Positions 10,320 through 22,316 of a stretch of DNA of 64,000 nt are shown here, piece by piece; the first letter of the stretch is position 1; each line of letters opens with the position of its first letter. The stretch lies in assembly GCA_900660155.1 (NCBI GenBank), contig CABFPE010000129.1, positions 671,250 through 735,249 of the forward strand, read 5' to 3'. The notes beneath the pieces were generated by a model. It had not been told where the DNA came from and made no database searches. It was given only the letters and a program-made list of their open reading frames with translations. Source of the DNA: Hofstenia miamia (taxonomy: Eukaryota > Xenacoelomorpha > Acoela > Hofsteniidae). Both the position numbers and the translations under genes were made by a program.

Positions 10320-13300
10320 CAATAAGATATATTAGTAGGAAGTGGTAATTTAATTATGATAACACCATTAAATATAAAAAATTTTGCATCACCAATTGTT
10401 ACTGTTGTACAAAGCAAGCCAAAACCTATAATTTCCTGGAAATGACACTCAATCAGAATAAAAACACTGTGCTTCAAGAAATTATTAAAAATACTCATCC
10501 TCATTTAACTTTGGAACAAATCCAACAATTGATTTTTGTATGGAAAAACCATTCATCAATATTTAATTTTGATACCATCAGTGTTTGCAAGTCCATAGGT
10601 GAAGAACACAGCATTGAAACAACATGCAATAGATCAATGTGCCAACTAGTGTGTCCTGTACCAGAAAATCTTAAACAAGAATATTCTAAAATTATTACAG
10701 ATTTATTTAAAAATGGAATAATACAACCATCTAAGAGCTTTTATGCATCACCAACTGTCTTCAACAAACAAAACAATAAGTATTGCATTTGCATTGATAT
10801 TAGAACAACATAACAAAAAAGAATACCTATCCTTTCTGTGTATTGACAAAATATTGTATGCCTCATGCCAAAATTCACTCTTCATAACACTGAATTTGTG
10901 CAAAGCTTATCAGCAAATCCCAATGTGAGAGTCTGACATTGAGAAAATAGCATCATTCACACATTACTGTCTTATAAAATAGCTTTTGAATGGTCATGGC
11001 AACATCAAACTGAATTAGATAAATTAAAAGCTGAATTAAAGAAATTTACCAAGTCTCAATGCACCTGATTTCTCAAAGGAAATCATTGTTGATTGCCACA
11101 ATAGATCCATTGCCATAGGCACAACATTAAATCAATTCATAAATGGAATCAAATCACCTATAAAATTCTATTGTAGAAAACTCAAACCAACAGAACTCAA
11201 TTATGGTTCAACAAAAGTTGAAATTCTTGCACTTGCTGAAAGTCTTAAGAAATTTTGATATTTCCTATTAGGACAATCACATTTTAAAGTCCCCACTGAT
11301 AACTCTGGCCTTAATTGTTTTAAAAAATTTTCAGGTGATTGCTCCTACATAATAGCTTCTTGTATTGAATACTTAATAAATTTCAACTTCACCATTGTTC
11401 ATCATAAGAGGAACAACATACTAATGCTGATTTAATGACAGCTCTTCCTCAATTCAATCATGGTGATACAAAACAAGTATATGATAAGGTCCCATTTCCC
11501 TCAAAATAATAAAACACCAGAAAACAATATGTAATTAATACAAATAATTCACAAAATAAAACAACCTAATACACAATTAAATAATATATTGTCTAAATAT
11601 TTTAATTCATTCAATTGGCAACTTACAACAAACAGACTTCTCTTTGTAACCAATAAACACCACAATCACATAGTACTTCCTGAATATTACAAGAGAGAGA
11701 GAGAGAGATAAAACAAGNAAACAATATGTAATTAATACAAATAATTCACAAAATAAAACAACCTAATACACAATTAAATAATATATTGTCTAAATATTTT
11801 AATTCATTCAATTGGCAACTTACAACAAACAGACTTCTCTTTGTAGCCAATAAACACCACAATCACATAGTACTTCCTGAATATTACAAGAGAGAGAGAG
11901 AGATAAAACAAGCATGGCCACATTGGTGTGATCCAAACTGAGAATAAATTTAAATTAAAGAGACAGTTTATTTCCTTAGCCTTCAATCAATAGAATATGA
12001 TGTAATAAATAGATGTAGAACATGTTTTATTACTAATAAAGCACACTTTCCTTTACAATGAAGTGAGTTGCAAAAAAATTACATCATCTGCACCAAATGA
12101 AATGGTACATTGATATTGAGCAACTATCCAAAGATGATGACAACTATCAATACATCCTCATAATGGTTGATAACTTCACCAAATACACCCACATGATACC
12201 TTTTATCAATCAAACAGCACAAAAAATTTCATCAACAATTATACACAATTGGATACTACATTTAGGTTCAATGACCACAATTGCTCCAGATTGTGACACA
12301 GAATTTGAAAGTTTATTGACACTGGAATTATTGCATCAAATTGAAATTCTTCATGAACATTTGGCTCCTAATCACAAGCAAATTAACAGTGCTGTTAAGC
12401 ATTTAAACAAAACACAAATTTAACTCATTCACACTGCAACTGCACATATTAGGGGTAAAAAATGGAAATCCATACTTCCTTACATTGATTATTTTTATAA
12501 TACTTCTGTTCATGCTACAATAGGTATAACATCTTTCAAAGCAACTTTTGGCCATAAGGCACCAACACCTTTGCCTATGCTATATAAAAAATATAATTCA
12601 ATGGCTACAAACAACTACATCAACAATTTGCCACAAGACATTCAAAATTTTGACAAAACAATCTGCATTTTTAACAAAATGAATGCAGTTTGTCAAATAT
12701 ATAATTACAACAAAAATCTTAATGGTGCACCTCATAAGGTGGACAGCAAAGTGTATTCTTTTTCACCTATCCAAACATCAGATGATAAACAAACATATAA
12801 AGTAGCCACTCATTAGACTGGTCCTCATACAATCACTAATTCCTCAAAATGCAATAATTATATTCTGGACAACAGAAAAACACTTAATTTCCAATCAATA
12901 AAAAGAACAATAAAAGATATTGAAAACACTATAATTGACAAAAATATGGAATTTAAAATCACTAAAAATAGTGACATGTACCTTGATATGTTTGAGCTAG
13001 ACAATATTTCTGAATCACAATTTGAGAGTTCTGTGACATATCCAAAAGTTGTTTTAAAACCACTACATACTGTGTCTCCCCAAAGTGTAAGCACTGTAAA
13101 CACTAACTCTGAAAAATGGTGCAAATTACTAAATTATTTATTTAGCACTTACAAGAATGAAGAGATTAATCTATGTAATATTGAGCAGCAAACTACTGTA
13201 GCAGTCATCAAACCACAGACCTAGTGTGTTGCACCCACACTGTAATAGGAGTCCACATTCATATCTGATTGACAAATTGGATATCTGTGAAAACTATAAT

Positions 13301-13735
13301 CCTATTATTCTGAGAAATGACCCAAACATGAACACCTGACTATCATGTCAATGTGTTGAACCCTCTTCCTCTCCTTGCTATTGTAGAGTCACTTGGGGCA
13401 CCCTCTTTAATTTTTAATTCAATTATTTCACACTCTAATCAATTGGTGCTAATTTTGCATTCAATTTTAGTAATTTTTCTACTTTCAAGTTTAGTTTTAC
13501 AATGGATTTAATTATAGTCCCCTTGAATTATACAAACATGTGATTGCTCATTTAATTTGCAAGTGAATTCATGTGACAACTTTGTAAACAGATTACTGGT
13601 AATTATTTATTGATTCTTGTATAAAAGTATGGAAGATATTGTAGCAAAGCCCAATAAAAGTTTTGTCTCACATGGACATCATTACTTTTTTCTTTCTTAT
13701 TAAATTACTAACCATTTTAGGTGTTATGGATTTTA
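10320..13735 (+). mobile_element. Ty3/gypsy-like LTR retrotransposon fossil (pol and 3' LTR)
   Basis: In order on the plus strand: the N-terminal part of a reverse transcriptase around 10640-10930 (fingers motif like NGIIQPSKSFYASPTVF), an RNase H-like stretch around 11000-11450, an integrase core around 12097-12560 (D-I-x-x-L, IMVDNFTKYTHMIPF, a second acidic motif), and a 3' LTR starting TGTAGAGTCACT at about 13383. No gag or 5' LTR was recognised on its left. The copy is broken in many places and is clearly inactive. Part of it is doubled around the single N at 11718. LTRs of the same family occur at 14406 and 18084. Confidence 0.75.
11522..11912. repeat. ~195-bp direct repeat flanking a single N
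   Basis: Bases 11522-11717 and 11719-11912 match except for one substitution and one GA-repeat unit. A single N (11718) lies between them. This is the same overlap-at-join pattern as at 3444. Confidence 0.85.
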
Positions 13736-14405
13736 TACTAATTTATTTTGTGTAAGATCCAGTGAAAATTTGGGAGTTACTTCATTGTGCCTAGGGTGAT
13801 AACTAGCCCTTTGACAGTTGGCAGCCCATATTGTGGTTGCTTTAAGGCTAAGTATATACCTATCCCTAGTATAACTCAGATGGCATGACAATTGAGGAGT
13901 CCAATACAGTCATTGAATGCTCTACAAAACAGACTTGTTTATCTATTTTATGAGAAGAATCTACACTTCAACCACTAGTTCTGCCACAGTCAAGAAAATG
14001 CCAATGCTCATGCTTTCCCCCTTCATCATCCTCTAGTCAACTATCTGTTTCATAATCTAAAGAATATTTGGAAAAACATTGATCTAGGATCTGAAACTGT
14101 ACATCCCTATTTTATCTCAACACAGAAGACAAAATACATCTTCAAATCTTACATTTCTCTGGAAACTAATGCAGAAATTCATAGACAATTATATACACCT
14201 CATGATTCTATTAGTTGCTCTAGTATGCCATTCTTGAAAATACCAAAAAATGCACAGGAGATAATACTTAAATTTACTATCCTCACTCCATGAACAAAGA
14301 ACATAATTGCTCCTACTATCACAGTATAATACACACTTGCTTTGATAATGAGTTTAGATTAATGAACTTAAATAAATGTATTATGTTTAAAATAATCAAG
14401 TATTA

Positions 14406-14760
14406 CTGTAGAGTCACTCAGGGACTTTTTTGAATTAATTATTTATTAGTTATTTTGTATTTTTACATCACCATGATGTCAGCTCACTTATTTTGATCTT
14501 GGGTTGCTATTGTTAATTTGACGTCCCCTCAGTGGTGCTTATTATTATTTTGTTGCTCAAATTGAATTTACAAGGGAATGAATAATTGATCATGATTAAA
14601 CTATGTAGACAACTATTTTTGTAAACAAAGGCAGGTAATAACTCAATTCTTGTATAAAAACTGAGAGACGTGTAGAGAACATTTAATAGATTTTATCTAC
14701 TCTCAACTGCTGTTTTACCATTGTATTTTTCTTTTATATTATATTGATATGAAAAATATT
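14406..14760 (+). mobile_element. LTR of the plus-strand Ty3/gypsy-like family
   Basis: It starts TGTAGAGTCACTCAGGG and shares the layout of the LTR at 13383: an 'attcttgtataaaa' promoter-like block, the stretch 'gtagacaac', then an 'aagatc' near the end followed by 'tttgggag'. It diverges from that LTR at many sites. Short leader-like sequence follows to about 14880, with no coding region recognised before the opposite-strand element begins. Confidence 0.55.
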
Positions 14761-15199
14761 GCTTAAGATCAGCAACAATTTGGGAGTGCTTTCTCTAGCA
14801 TGGGGCAACAAGTAGCTTCTGGAGGTCTTTCAACTATCCACTCCGAATTGTGGACCCATTAGGTTACATATATGGTTAGGTATATGGAAATAATAAACCT
14901 TTCATTTGTAGTTCAACACATACATGCACTTATACAACCTAACACTGTGATGATACCATGCCATTGGCTAGCATGAATATCTCTCAATTACAGATTATTT
15001 AATAGTGAGCTGAGAGATAACAATGAAAATGAGATCCTGTATTTTTTGATGTGAGATAGAAATTAAAAGTGAGACAAATAGGGTAGCACCAGTCAATAGG
15101 TTAAGCACTTTACTTTGCTCTGGAGATTTTGCTTTGGCTGGAAGCCATACAAATTGGTCATCTTGGATATTACCTAAAGTAGTTGGTTACTTGGATGAA

Positions 15200-17700
15200 T
15201 TAACAATGTTACATCTATAAGTTATAAGTTCTATGTTATTCTCAAGGAGGTCATTGCCCAGGATTATATTGTACAGCAGCAGCAGCTGGTCACAAGTGTC
15301 AATAACAATGAAATCTACAGAGAAAAATTCTTGATGAATATGTAGTTTAGAGAGATTGAGTTCCCAGAAGCATCCAACAGGTGTGCAGTGGACAGAAGTA
15401 ATTCATCCTTTGATAGACAAAGTTCAGAGCAACAAGTGTTGCTGATAATGGAGGCTGAGGCCCCAGTATGAATATTAACATTAACAAGAGTTCCATTTAT
15501 ATCCACAGGGATAACATTAGTATGCAATAGTGAGGTAATGACCAGAACACCATGTGCACATTTTAAAAGAGGCAGCACTTCAACTAGTTTGACAAATTGA
15601 CAGAACTGACAGGCAGACCAGGAGAATACTCTTCAATCTCAGGCTCATTGATGACAAAGCCATCACCATCAGCAACTAAGTGAATTACAGTGCAGCACTG
15701 AGCACAGTGGAAGCAACAAGTTTGCTCAAGCTGTCTTTTGCTTGGGAGCAGAGTGCTTGATGAAGCAAGAGGTTTTGGAGTTGAGGAACCTGCCTTAAGA
15801 TCTCCAGCATGTTTATTGATATGGGTGGAATTATGAAGCATGTAAATGATACTGATAGCCTTGTGAATGTTCAGATTGAGGTCATCCTCAGGATCACACT
15901 TGAGTTCAAGGCGACTATAAATTTTGGGTGGAAAGCCTCAACAGATGTATGAAAAAAGATCATGTTTTGAATACTCAGGAGTGAGCTTGCTTAAGCAAAA
16001 CAATCTTTCCACTTTCATGATGTAAGTACAGACATCCTTGCCCTTCTTAAATGAGAGATTGCAATGTATCATCTTATATTGATGTTTGTTATGAGGGGAC
16101 TTGTAGTGGTCCTCAAAATAACCAATTAGAAGTTGATAGTTCATTGTGACATCTTGATTGAGCAGCATATATTGATTATATGCAAGACTTTGTAAGTAAG
16201 TAGGAAATTGTGTAACAGCAGCATCCTGAGTAGTTTTGTACTGCCTCATTGTTAACTTGAAAAGTAAGAACCACTCTTTGAAAGACTGTGATATTTCATC
16301 AATCTTTTCAGTAAACTTAGGTAGTATGGAATAGCAATTAAATAGATTGGCAGTTTCATTTCCAACAGTGGTTGTGGGCAAAATTCATTGAGTAAAGCAT
16401 GGCCCACTTGTTGTTGCAGATATGGCATAACTACTTGGTAGCAGGGGTGAAGTCAGAATTAAAACTGTGGGAGTAACACAAGTGTTGACTGTTGTGGGAG
16501 GTGAGATGGTTGCACTCAGAACATATGGAACTGGGGTGGCAACAGTGGCCAAAGTAGAAACATGAGTGATAGCAGATTGTGTAAAGGTTGGACCTCCAGT
16601 TGTGAATGAAGTGGCTGGAATAACAAATTGTGGCATCACTGGGGTAGCAGTAGATATGACAGGGGTACTTAGGAGGTGTGTCATAATCATTTGTGAAACT
16701 TGATCAGAAAGACATTCAGAGAAAGCATCTAAAGCTTCTTTTAAGACATCATGAGTTACACATTCAAAATGTCTAGAGGAGGGTGCAGACAAGGAGTGAT
16801 TTGCAGCAGTGGAAATGCAGATGGTGGTGTTGCCAAACTATCAACTTGAATTGTTAAAGCAGTAATGGAGTCAAGTAGGAACTTCTTTCTCTGCCAGGCT
16901 TTGGTAGCTTGTTGTTTTAACTCAGCCTGTAAAGAGTAAATGCATTGTTCACAAGCAAGAAGTTGATCTGTTTGTTGTGCAAGAGATGCTCAAAGCTGCT
17001 TGACCTTTGTTGGTTGAGGAAGGTGATGACACAGGTTAAAGGTGAAAGAGATCCAAAAACAAAGGATGAAAAGTCACAGGCAGAGACTGATTGACATGGG
17101 TAGGAGAAGATAAATCAACTAACAAATTAATTCCATTAATGTGAGGGCAACATTCAGGCTGCCATCACTCACACGGGGGAAAACCTGAGTTGGATTCCAA
17201 TTATGAAAAAAATTAGAAAAATCCATCAAAACTATAAGAAAATTACCAAAGAACAATTCCAACAATTTGAGAGAAAAACTCAAACTGGGTTCAGAGAAAC
17301 AAAAACTAGTTCCAGTAAACGGCACCATGTAGGGTAAGGTACTAAATCCAAATTCTAGAAGAATGAAACAACAACAAATAACAACCAAGAACAAGTAAAA
17401 ATAAAGTTGATGCTTGGTGACTGCTTCAGAGTACAGAATTACAGTGTAAAAATAACATAAGTGGTAAAGTTATGCATTGATTGGTAATGAAGTTGATTCA
17501 CAGCCAGGGGAAGCAACTGTCCCAGCTGGCTCACACCAAAGAGAAAGAACAAAACCAGGTAGAGTATGAAAACAGTAACAACTCTGCACTATGTCGCAAT
17601 CACCAGGCAAAATCAAGTGACCACCTCAGTAACTTCAACAGAATAGAGTAGAGAGTTCAACTGACACCCTAATTTGTTCAGCATCATGTCAGGGTCACCA
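15200..17700 (-). mobile_element. Ty3/gypsy-like LTR retrotransposon fossil: gag and protease region
   Basis: Reading leftward from the LTR at 17701: a primer-binding-site-like sequence at 17685-17700 (TGGTGACCCTGACATG on the minus strand), a leader, a long gag region with a Thr/Pro-rich part (about 16792-16385), a capsid-like region (about 16381-15938), and a Cys-rich stretch near 15700. Then comes an aspartic-protease motif with HTGASASII around 15500-15450. No pol was recognised beyond about 15200. The element is broken in several places. It belongs to a different family from the plus-strand element beside it. Confidence 0.7.
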
Positions 17701-18083
17701 TGTAGAATTGTGGGTGAGCTCTGTGGTACTGGGAAACTCAAGAGTTAATATTGAAGGTTGCAAAGGCTACCAATGCAGAGAGTGACCCACATTCTAGCAA
17801 AAGAAAGAGCATTGGTGGTTCATTGATTCACTTAAGAAAAACAGAAATTATCCATAGAGAATAGACTTCCAGCAGCAACCAATTCACATGGCATTCTGCT
17901 GAAGCCATATCCATGAAGCCATCCTTACTCATCAAAGTGCTAATTGTGTGTCTCAAGTATTAATTTCTAGCTCAAATAGACAATTTATCTCAGAGTTCTA
18001 TTATCTCAGCTCATGCAAATAATTAATAAAACAAAAGGTACATAATTGCTGTGATTTCACATTCACCAATGGCATAGTATATT
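17701..18083 (-). mobile_element. LTR of the minus-strand Ty3/gypsy-like element (5' LTR)
   Basis: It ends on the minus strand in ...CTACA directly before the primer-binding-site-like TGGTGACCC. It matches 5945-6345. Its distal end is cut at 18083/18084, where an LTR of the other family begins in the opposite orientation. Confidence 0.7.
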
Positions 18084-18215
18084 GTAGAGTCGCTCAGGGA
18101 ACTTTGTGCAATTTATATCTTTTTATTTTCGATCTATTTTCATTGTACTTTGACGTCATCATGACGTTTTATATTCGAGATTAGTTTTTGTTGCTATTAG
18201 TTCTGTGTCCCCTCG
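18084..18215 (+). mobile_element. LTR fragment of the plus-strand family, running into the gap
   Basis: It begins TGTAGAGTCGCTCAGGG, as at 14406, and shares a CATCATGACGT-like block and the 'gtgtcccctc' motif found at about 14521-14532. It is truncated by the N run at 18216. It starts exactly where the minus-family LTR loses similarity to its partner, so it probably inserted into that LTR. Confidence 0.65.
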
Positions 18216-19215
18216 NNNNNNNNNNNNNNNNNNNNNNNNNNNNNNNNNNNNNNNNNNNNNNNNNNNNNNNNNNNNNNNNNNNNNNNNNNNNNNNNNNNNN
18301 NNNNNNNNNNNNNNNNNNNNNNNNNNNNNNNNNNNNNNNNNNNNNNNNNNNNNNNNNNNNNNNNNNNNNNNNNNNNNNNNNNNNNNNNNNNNNNNNNNNN
18401 NNNNNNNNNNNNNNNNNNNNNNNNNNNNNNNNNNNNNNNNNNNNNNNNNNNNNNNNNNNNNNNNNNNNNNNNNNNNNNNNNNNNNNNNNNNNNNNNNNNN
18501 NNNNNNNNNNNNNNNNNNNNNNNNNNNNNNNNNNNNNNNNNNNNNNNNNNNNNNNNNNNNNNNNNNNNNNNNNNNNNNNNNNNNNNNNNNNNNNNNNNNN
18601 NNNNNNNNNNNNNNNNNNNNNNNNNNNNNNNNNNNNNNNNNNNNNNNNNNNNNNNNNNNNNNNNNNNNNNNNNNNNNNNNNNNNNNNNNNNNNNNNNNNN
18701 NNNNNNNNNNNNNNNNNNNNNNNNNNNNNNNNNNNNNNNNNNNNNNNNNNNNNNNNNNNNNNNNNNNNNNNNNNNNNNNNNNNNNNNNNNNNNNNNNNNN
18801 NNNNNNNNNNNNNNNNNNNNNNNNNNNNNNNNNNNNNNNNNNNNNNNNNNNNNNNNNNNNNNNNNNNNNNNNNNNNNNNNNNNNNNNNNNNNNNNNNNNN
18901 NNNNNNNNNNNNNNNNNNNNNNNNNNNNNNNNNNNNNNNNNNNNNNNNNNNNNNNNNNNNNNNNNNNNNNNNNNNNNNNNNNNNNNNNNNNNNNNNNNNN
19001 NNNNNNNNNNNNNNNNNNNNNNNNNNNNNNNNNNNNNNNNNNNNNNNNNNNNNNNNNNNNNNNNNNNNNNNNNNNNNNNNNNNNNNNNNNNNNNNNNNNN
19101 NNNNNNNNNNNNNNNNNNNNNNNNNNNNNNNNNNNNNNNNNNNNNNNNNNNNNNNNNNNNNNNNNNNNNNNNNNNNNNNNNNNNNNNNNNNNNNNNNNNN
19201 NNNNNNNNNNNNNNN
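18216..19215. other. Assembly gap (1,000 N)
   Basis: Exactly 1,000 N, a conventional placeholder length. Any open frames across it are artefacts. Confidence 1.
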
Positions 19216-20205
19216 TAAATCATTGATTAATATTTTATGAATTTTGTAGTAAGAAACTTTTTGGTAATGGCAGTGGCATGTCAAATAAATGATGCGTTTT
19301 TCTTAAATTAATACATACACTCAACAATTTTAAGTTATATATATGTTTTATTCTAAACAAAAAATTTGCTTCAATGTTGCCTAATTTCATTTTAAAGGAA
19401 GTCTTTTATTACTTCTAAATAATTGTATATAACTTTTTTGCTTTTCAATTTAGAAAGTCTACATCTACATTTAAATTTTGTATTTACAATTTTTATGTAT
19501 TTTTACTTATATCCTTAATAGGCCTAGCTTGTTTTATTTAATACCGTAGAAAAATCACCCCGGTGTAATATAACACAAGGTCTCATATCATAATCCTCGC
19601 CTAGACAATCTCAATTTACTATTCTATGTTTCAGGGACGAATGCATGATTTTCTCAGGGGGAATTTTCAGTCGCGATCAGGTGAGTGTTGTATTGGTTAC
19701 GTTTACCTCATATTTGCCTGGGATGTACTGGCACACTAGTTAATATTTACCATGATGCGTCCTGGCATACTTGTCACCCTGTAGTGTATATTGTATATAA
19801 TTGTAATCTTTGTCGCTTGTGTTTTAATAAAACGATTTTACTCATTGGTACTGTCAAAACATTATATTTGACCAAAAGCGGAGTTAAGATTTACGAAATT
19901 TTTCAAGTTTCAAAAATGCACACTGAAAATGCATTTCATGACTTTAGTTTTTAAAATATTTTAGCTTTTGTCGAAATTCGTTTGATTTATAGAGTAAAAT
20001 GAATTTTTAAAACAGGCAGGGACCACTGCAATGTCTTATTAAGCATCAACCTTATCTTCGTAATCTTTTTGATTTACATACATAATATTGTTTTCAAACA
20101 GTTTTAGGTTATCAATTATCATTTTGATATGAAACTAAAACCAGTAAAAAATAAATTCAGCTTAGTGGAAATCAGGATAGAGTACAATGCGTCACCTATT
20201 TTCTT
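19216..20205. other. No gene seen
   Basis: AT-rich sequence. The 89-codon frame at 19685-19954 shows no recognisable motif. Pyrimidine-rich sequence ending 'cttttcttgtag' just before 20212 looks like a 3' splice site for the hAT piece that follows. Confidence 0.5.
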
Positions 20206-20395
20206 TTCTTGTAGAAACATATGCATCCCGTTGGCCGTTTCTTCCAATGAACGATCATTTAGTAAGCCCAGAATTAGCAAGGACTGCTGGAGAATAGCAA
20301 TGGACGAAAACCGACTGGAAGAACTTATGCTCTTATATTGTGAAAAATATTTGAAAGAAAATTTGGAAATGGATATTGTAATAATACGAGGGCTA
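20206..20395 (+). mobile_element. hAT transposase C-terminal dimerisation fragment
   Basis: The frame contains IPLAVSSNERSFSKPRISK followed by a basic/hydrophobic stretch and ENRLEELMLLYCEKYL. This matches the hAT dimerisation signature (S-x-x-E-R-x-F-S-x-L ... L-x-x-L-x-x-L). Only about 60 residues are present; the N-terminal BED finger and catalytic core are absent nearby. A good splice acceptor ('ttgtag') precedes it, so it may be the remnant of a domesticated or spliced hAT-derived gene. It is more likely a simple fragment. Confidence 0.6.
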
Positions 20396-21373
20396 CAAAT
20401 GAACCTGCAACAATTGGCTTATTACATATTTGTATTTCATTTCTATTTCAGTTCATTTTGATTTGTTTATGGTATTGATGAGACATTCAAAATTCCACAA
20501 AGTTTTTGTACATCATCGACTTTTTAGCAGAAAAAGTTTGACCATTAAACTAAGGTAAAGAAACATTAAAAAGCTTCAAATTTTAAAAGATTAATTTTAA
20601 TAGAATTGCTTGAGATAGTATTTTGTCACCGGGTGAAACTGAACTTGCTATATTACCAATATAAAATGCAATCTTTAGACATGATTGGGAGATATTTTGT
20701 CATTTTTTTAACATTATAATTAGGATGTAGGGACATTTATAATTAGGACAGGAAAAAAGCAATGGCAAAAATTTTCTGTTAAAAATGCAAAAAATGTGGA
20801 AAATCATTATTTTTTCAAGTATTCTTAGTGATTAAATATACACTAGTGATCATGCATACACCTACATGGTTTATATGTCATTTTTTAATATTTGATAATT
20901 ATAATAATGGGCTATCAAGATTATGCTATACATGCTGTAGGTGCGGAGAATGAAAATGAGAATTTCTAATTGAAGCTCTTGCAAGGGCAGCAATGAATTT
21001 CCGCAAATATATTTTCTCGCTGGGCCTCTGGCCATACATACAAATTTTGCCCACTTTTTAACTAGTTGAAAAAGCCCTCCCCTTGTCTCAAATATTTCTA
21101 GATAAGATAAGATAAGAGATTATATATTCAGATACGTTTTTACAATTTAATTTCTGATAATTTATTTGAATAGCGTTAATAATTTCAAAAAAAATTATAT
21201 TCAAATCGACATACGGTACAAAAAGTAACAAATAGTACAGGCTATGGATAACTTACTGTATATTGCTATTTAAATGACGAGTGATCAGAGAATGGACATT
21301 CAGAAGGGCTGTACTGGAAGTGTGCATTATTGTTCTCAGCTAATACAATGTTCTCAATTAGAGTCCTAATTGA
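20396..21373. other. No gene seen
   Basis: AT-rich, no convincing frame. Nothing else noted. Confidence 0.5.
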
Positions 21374-21960
21374 TTATGTGATTCTATTAGGCAATGCTTT
21401 ATTGGTCAATATAAGATTAAATGTGTTCAAAAACAGATCCATTTTACATTGATCATTAGTATTATAATAATTGAGATTACAATCCCCAAAAAGTACTAAG
21501 TCTATATGTTCAGAACAGGCAAGTGATAGTTCTTCTTCTAGTTGTTGAATAAGAAAATTGGCGAATTTCTTATGCAAACAGTAGGATACATTTAATAATA
21601 GCTTTTGAAATCGAGAATTTTTGATTGGATTAGTAATTTCAACCCATAGACTGTCAAAATTTGATGTGTTAGGACTTTTAATATCGTTGCGTATTTTGGG
21701 ATTGAATGACTTTGGAACTAAAAATAATACATCTCCACCTTTGGATTTTCCTAACATATTGTTCAAAACTCTATCCTTTCTAAATAGTGCAAAAGTTTCA
21801 TTAACAGACAATGTCTTTAGCCAAGTTTCATAAATTGCGAGAATTAAATCATTTTAGCATTTGAAACGAATTCGAAATTTTTAATACTTAGATTCTGAAA
21901 TTTTAAATGTACATCATTCACAATATCTGAGCTGGTATTCAATTTTTTTGATGTATGATT
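21374..21960 (-). mobile_element. LINE ORF2 fragment: AP-type endonuclease
   Basis: The minus strand encodes the N-terminal endonuclease of a non-LTR retrotransposon. ETWL (about 21830) is followed by GGDVLFLVPKSF, an S-L-W-V-E-I segment, and LVLFGDCNLNYYN, the conserved GDFN-type motif (here GDCN). The upstream part is in a different frame from the main 145-codon frame, so the copy is broken. No reverse transcriptase follows; a Tigger-like element lies on the other side. Family is probably CR1/Jockey-like by the ETWL motif. Confidence 0.75.
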
Positions 21961-22316
21961 CAAAATTTAAAATCGGACCGAGATTAGTCTCAATACCATA
22001 TACTGCTATTAACAGGAAATTATGAGAGAAATAACAAATGACTTTTTTAAATCGATTAGGAGAGTACATATGCGCCTAATTGAGAAAGTTAAAGCTGTTC
22101 TTGAATAGCGAATAGTTGATTTATATGCATTGAAGTACTGGTAAGAGCAAGACATCCTCATTGGATCTGAATGTCGAAATAAGGAAAATATAAGTAAAGA
22201 GTAAGAATATATATACATATTATTCGCATGCATTGTCCCTGGCAGGTACTTGAACATGTAACAATTAATGGCAGTTTAACAACTAACAATGACAAGTAAC
22301 AACTAGATATATCAGA
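21961..22316. other. No gene seen
   Basis: Sequence between the LINE endonuclease fragment and the Tigger-like element; no motif recognised. Confidence 0.45.

Noticed and set aside
18159-19284. Long open frames spanning the N run
   Set aside because: They consist almost wholly of unknown bases; the gap has no stops only because it has no sequence.
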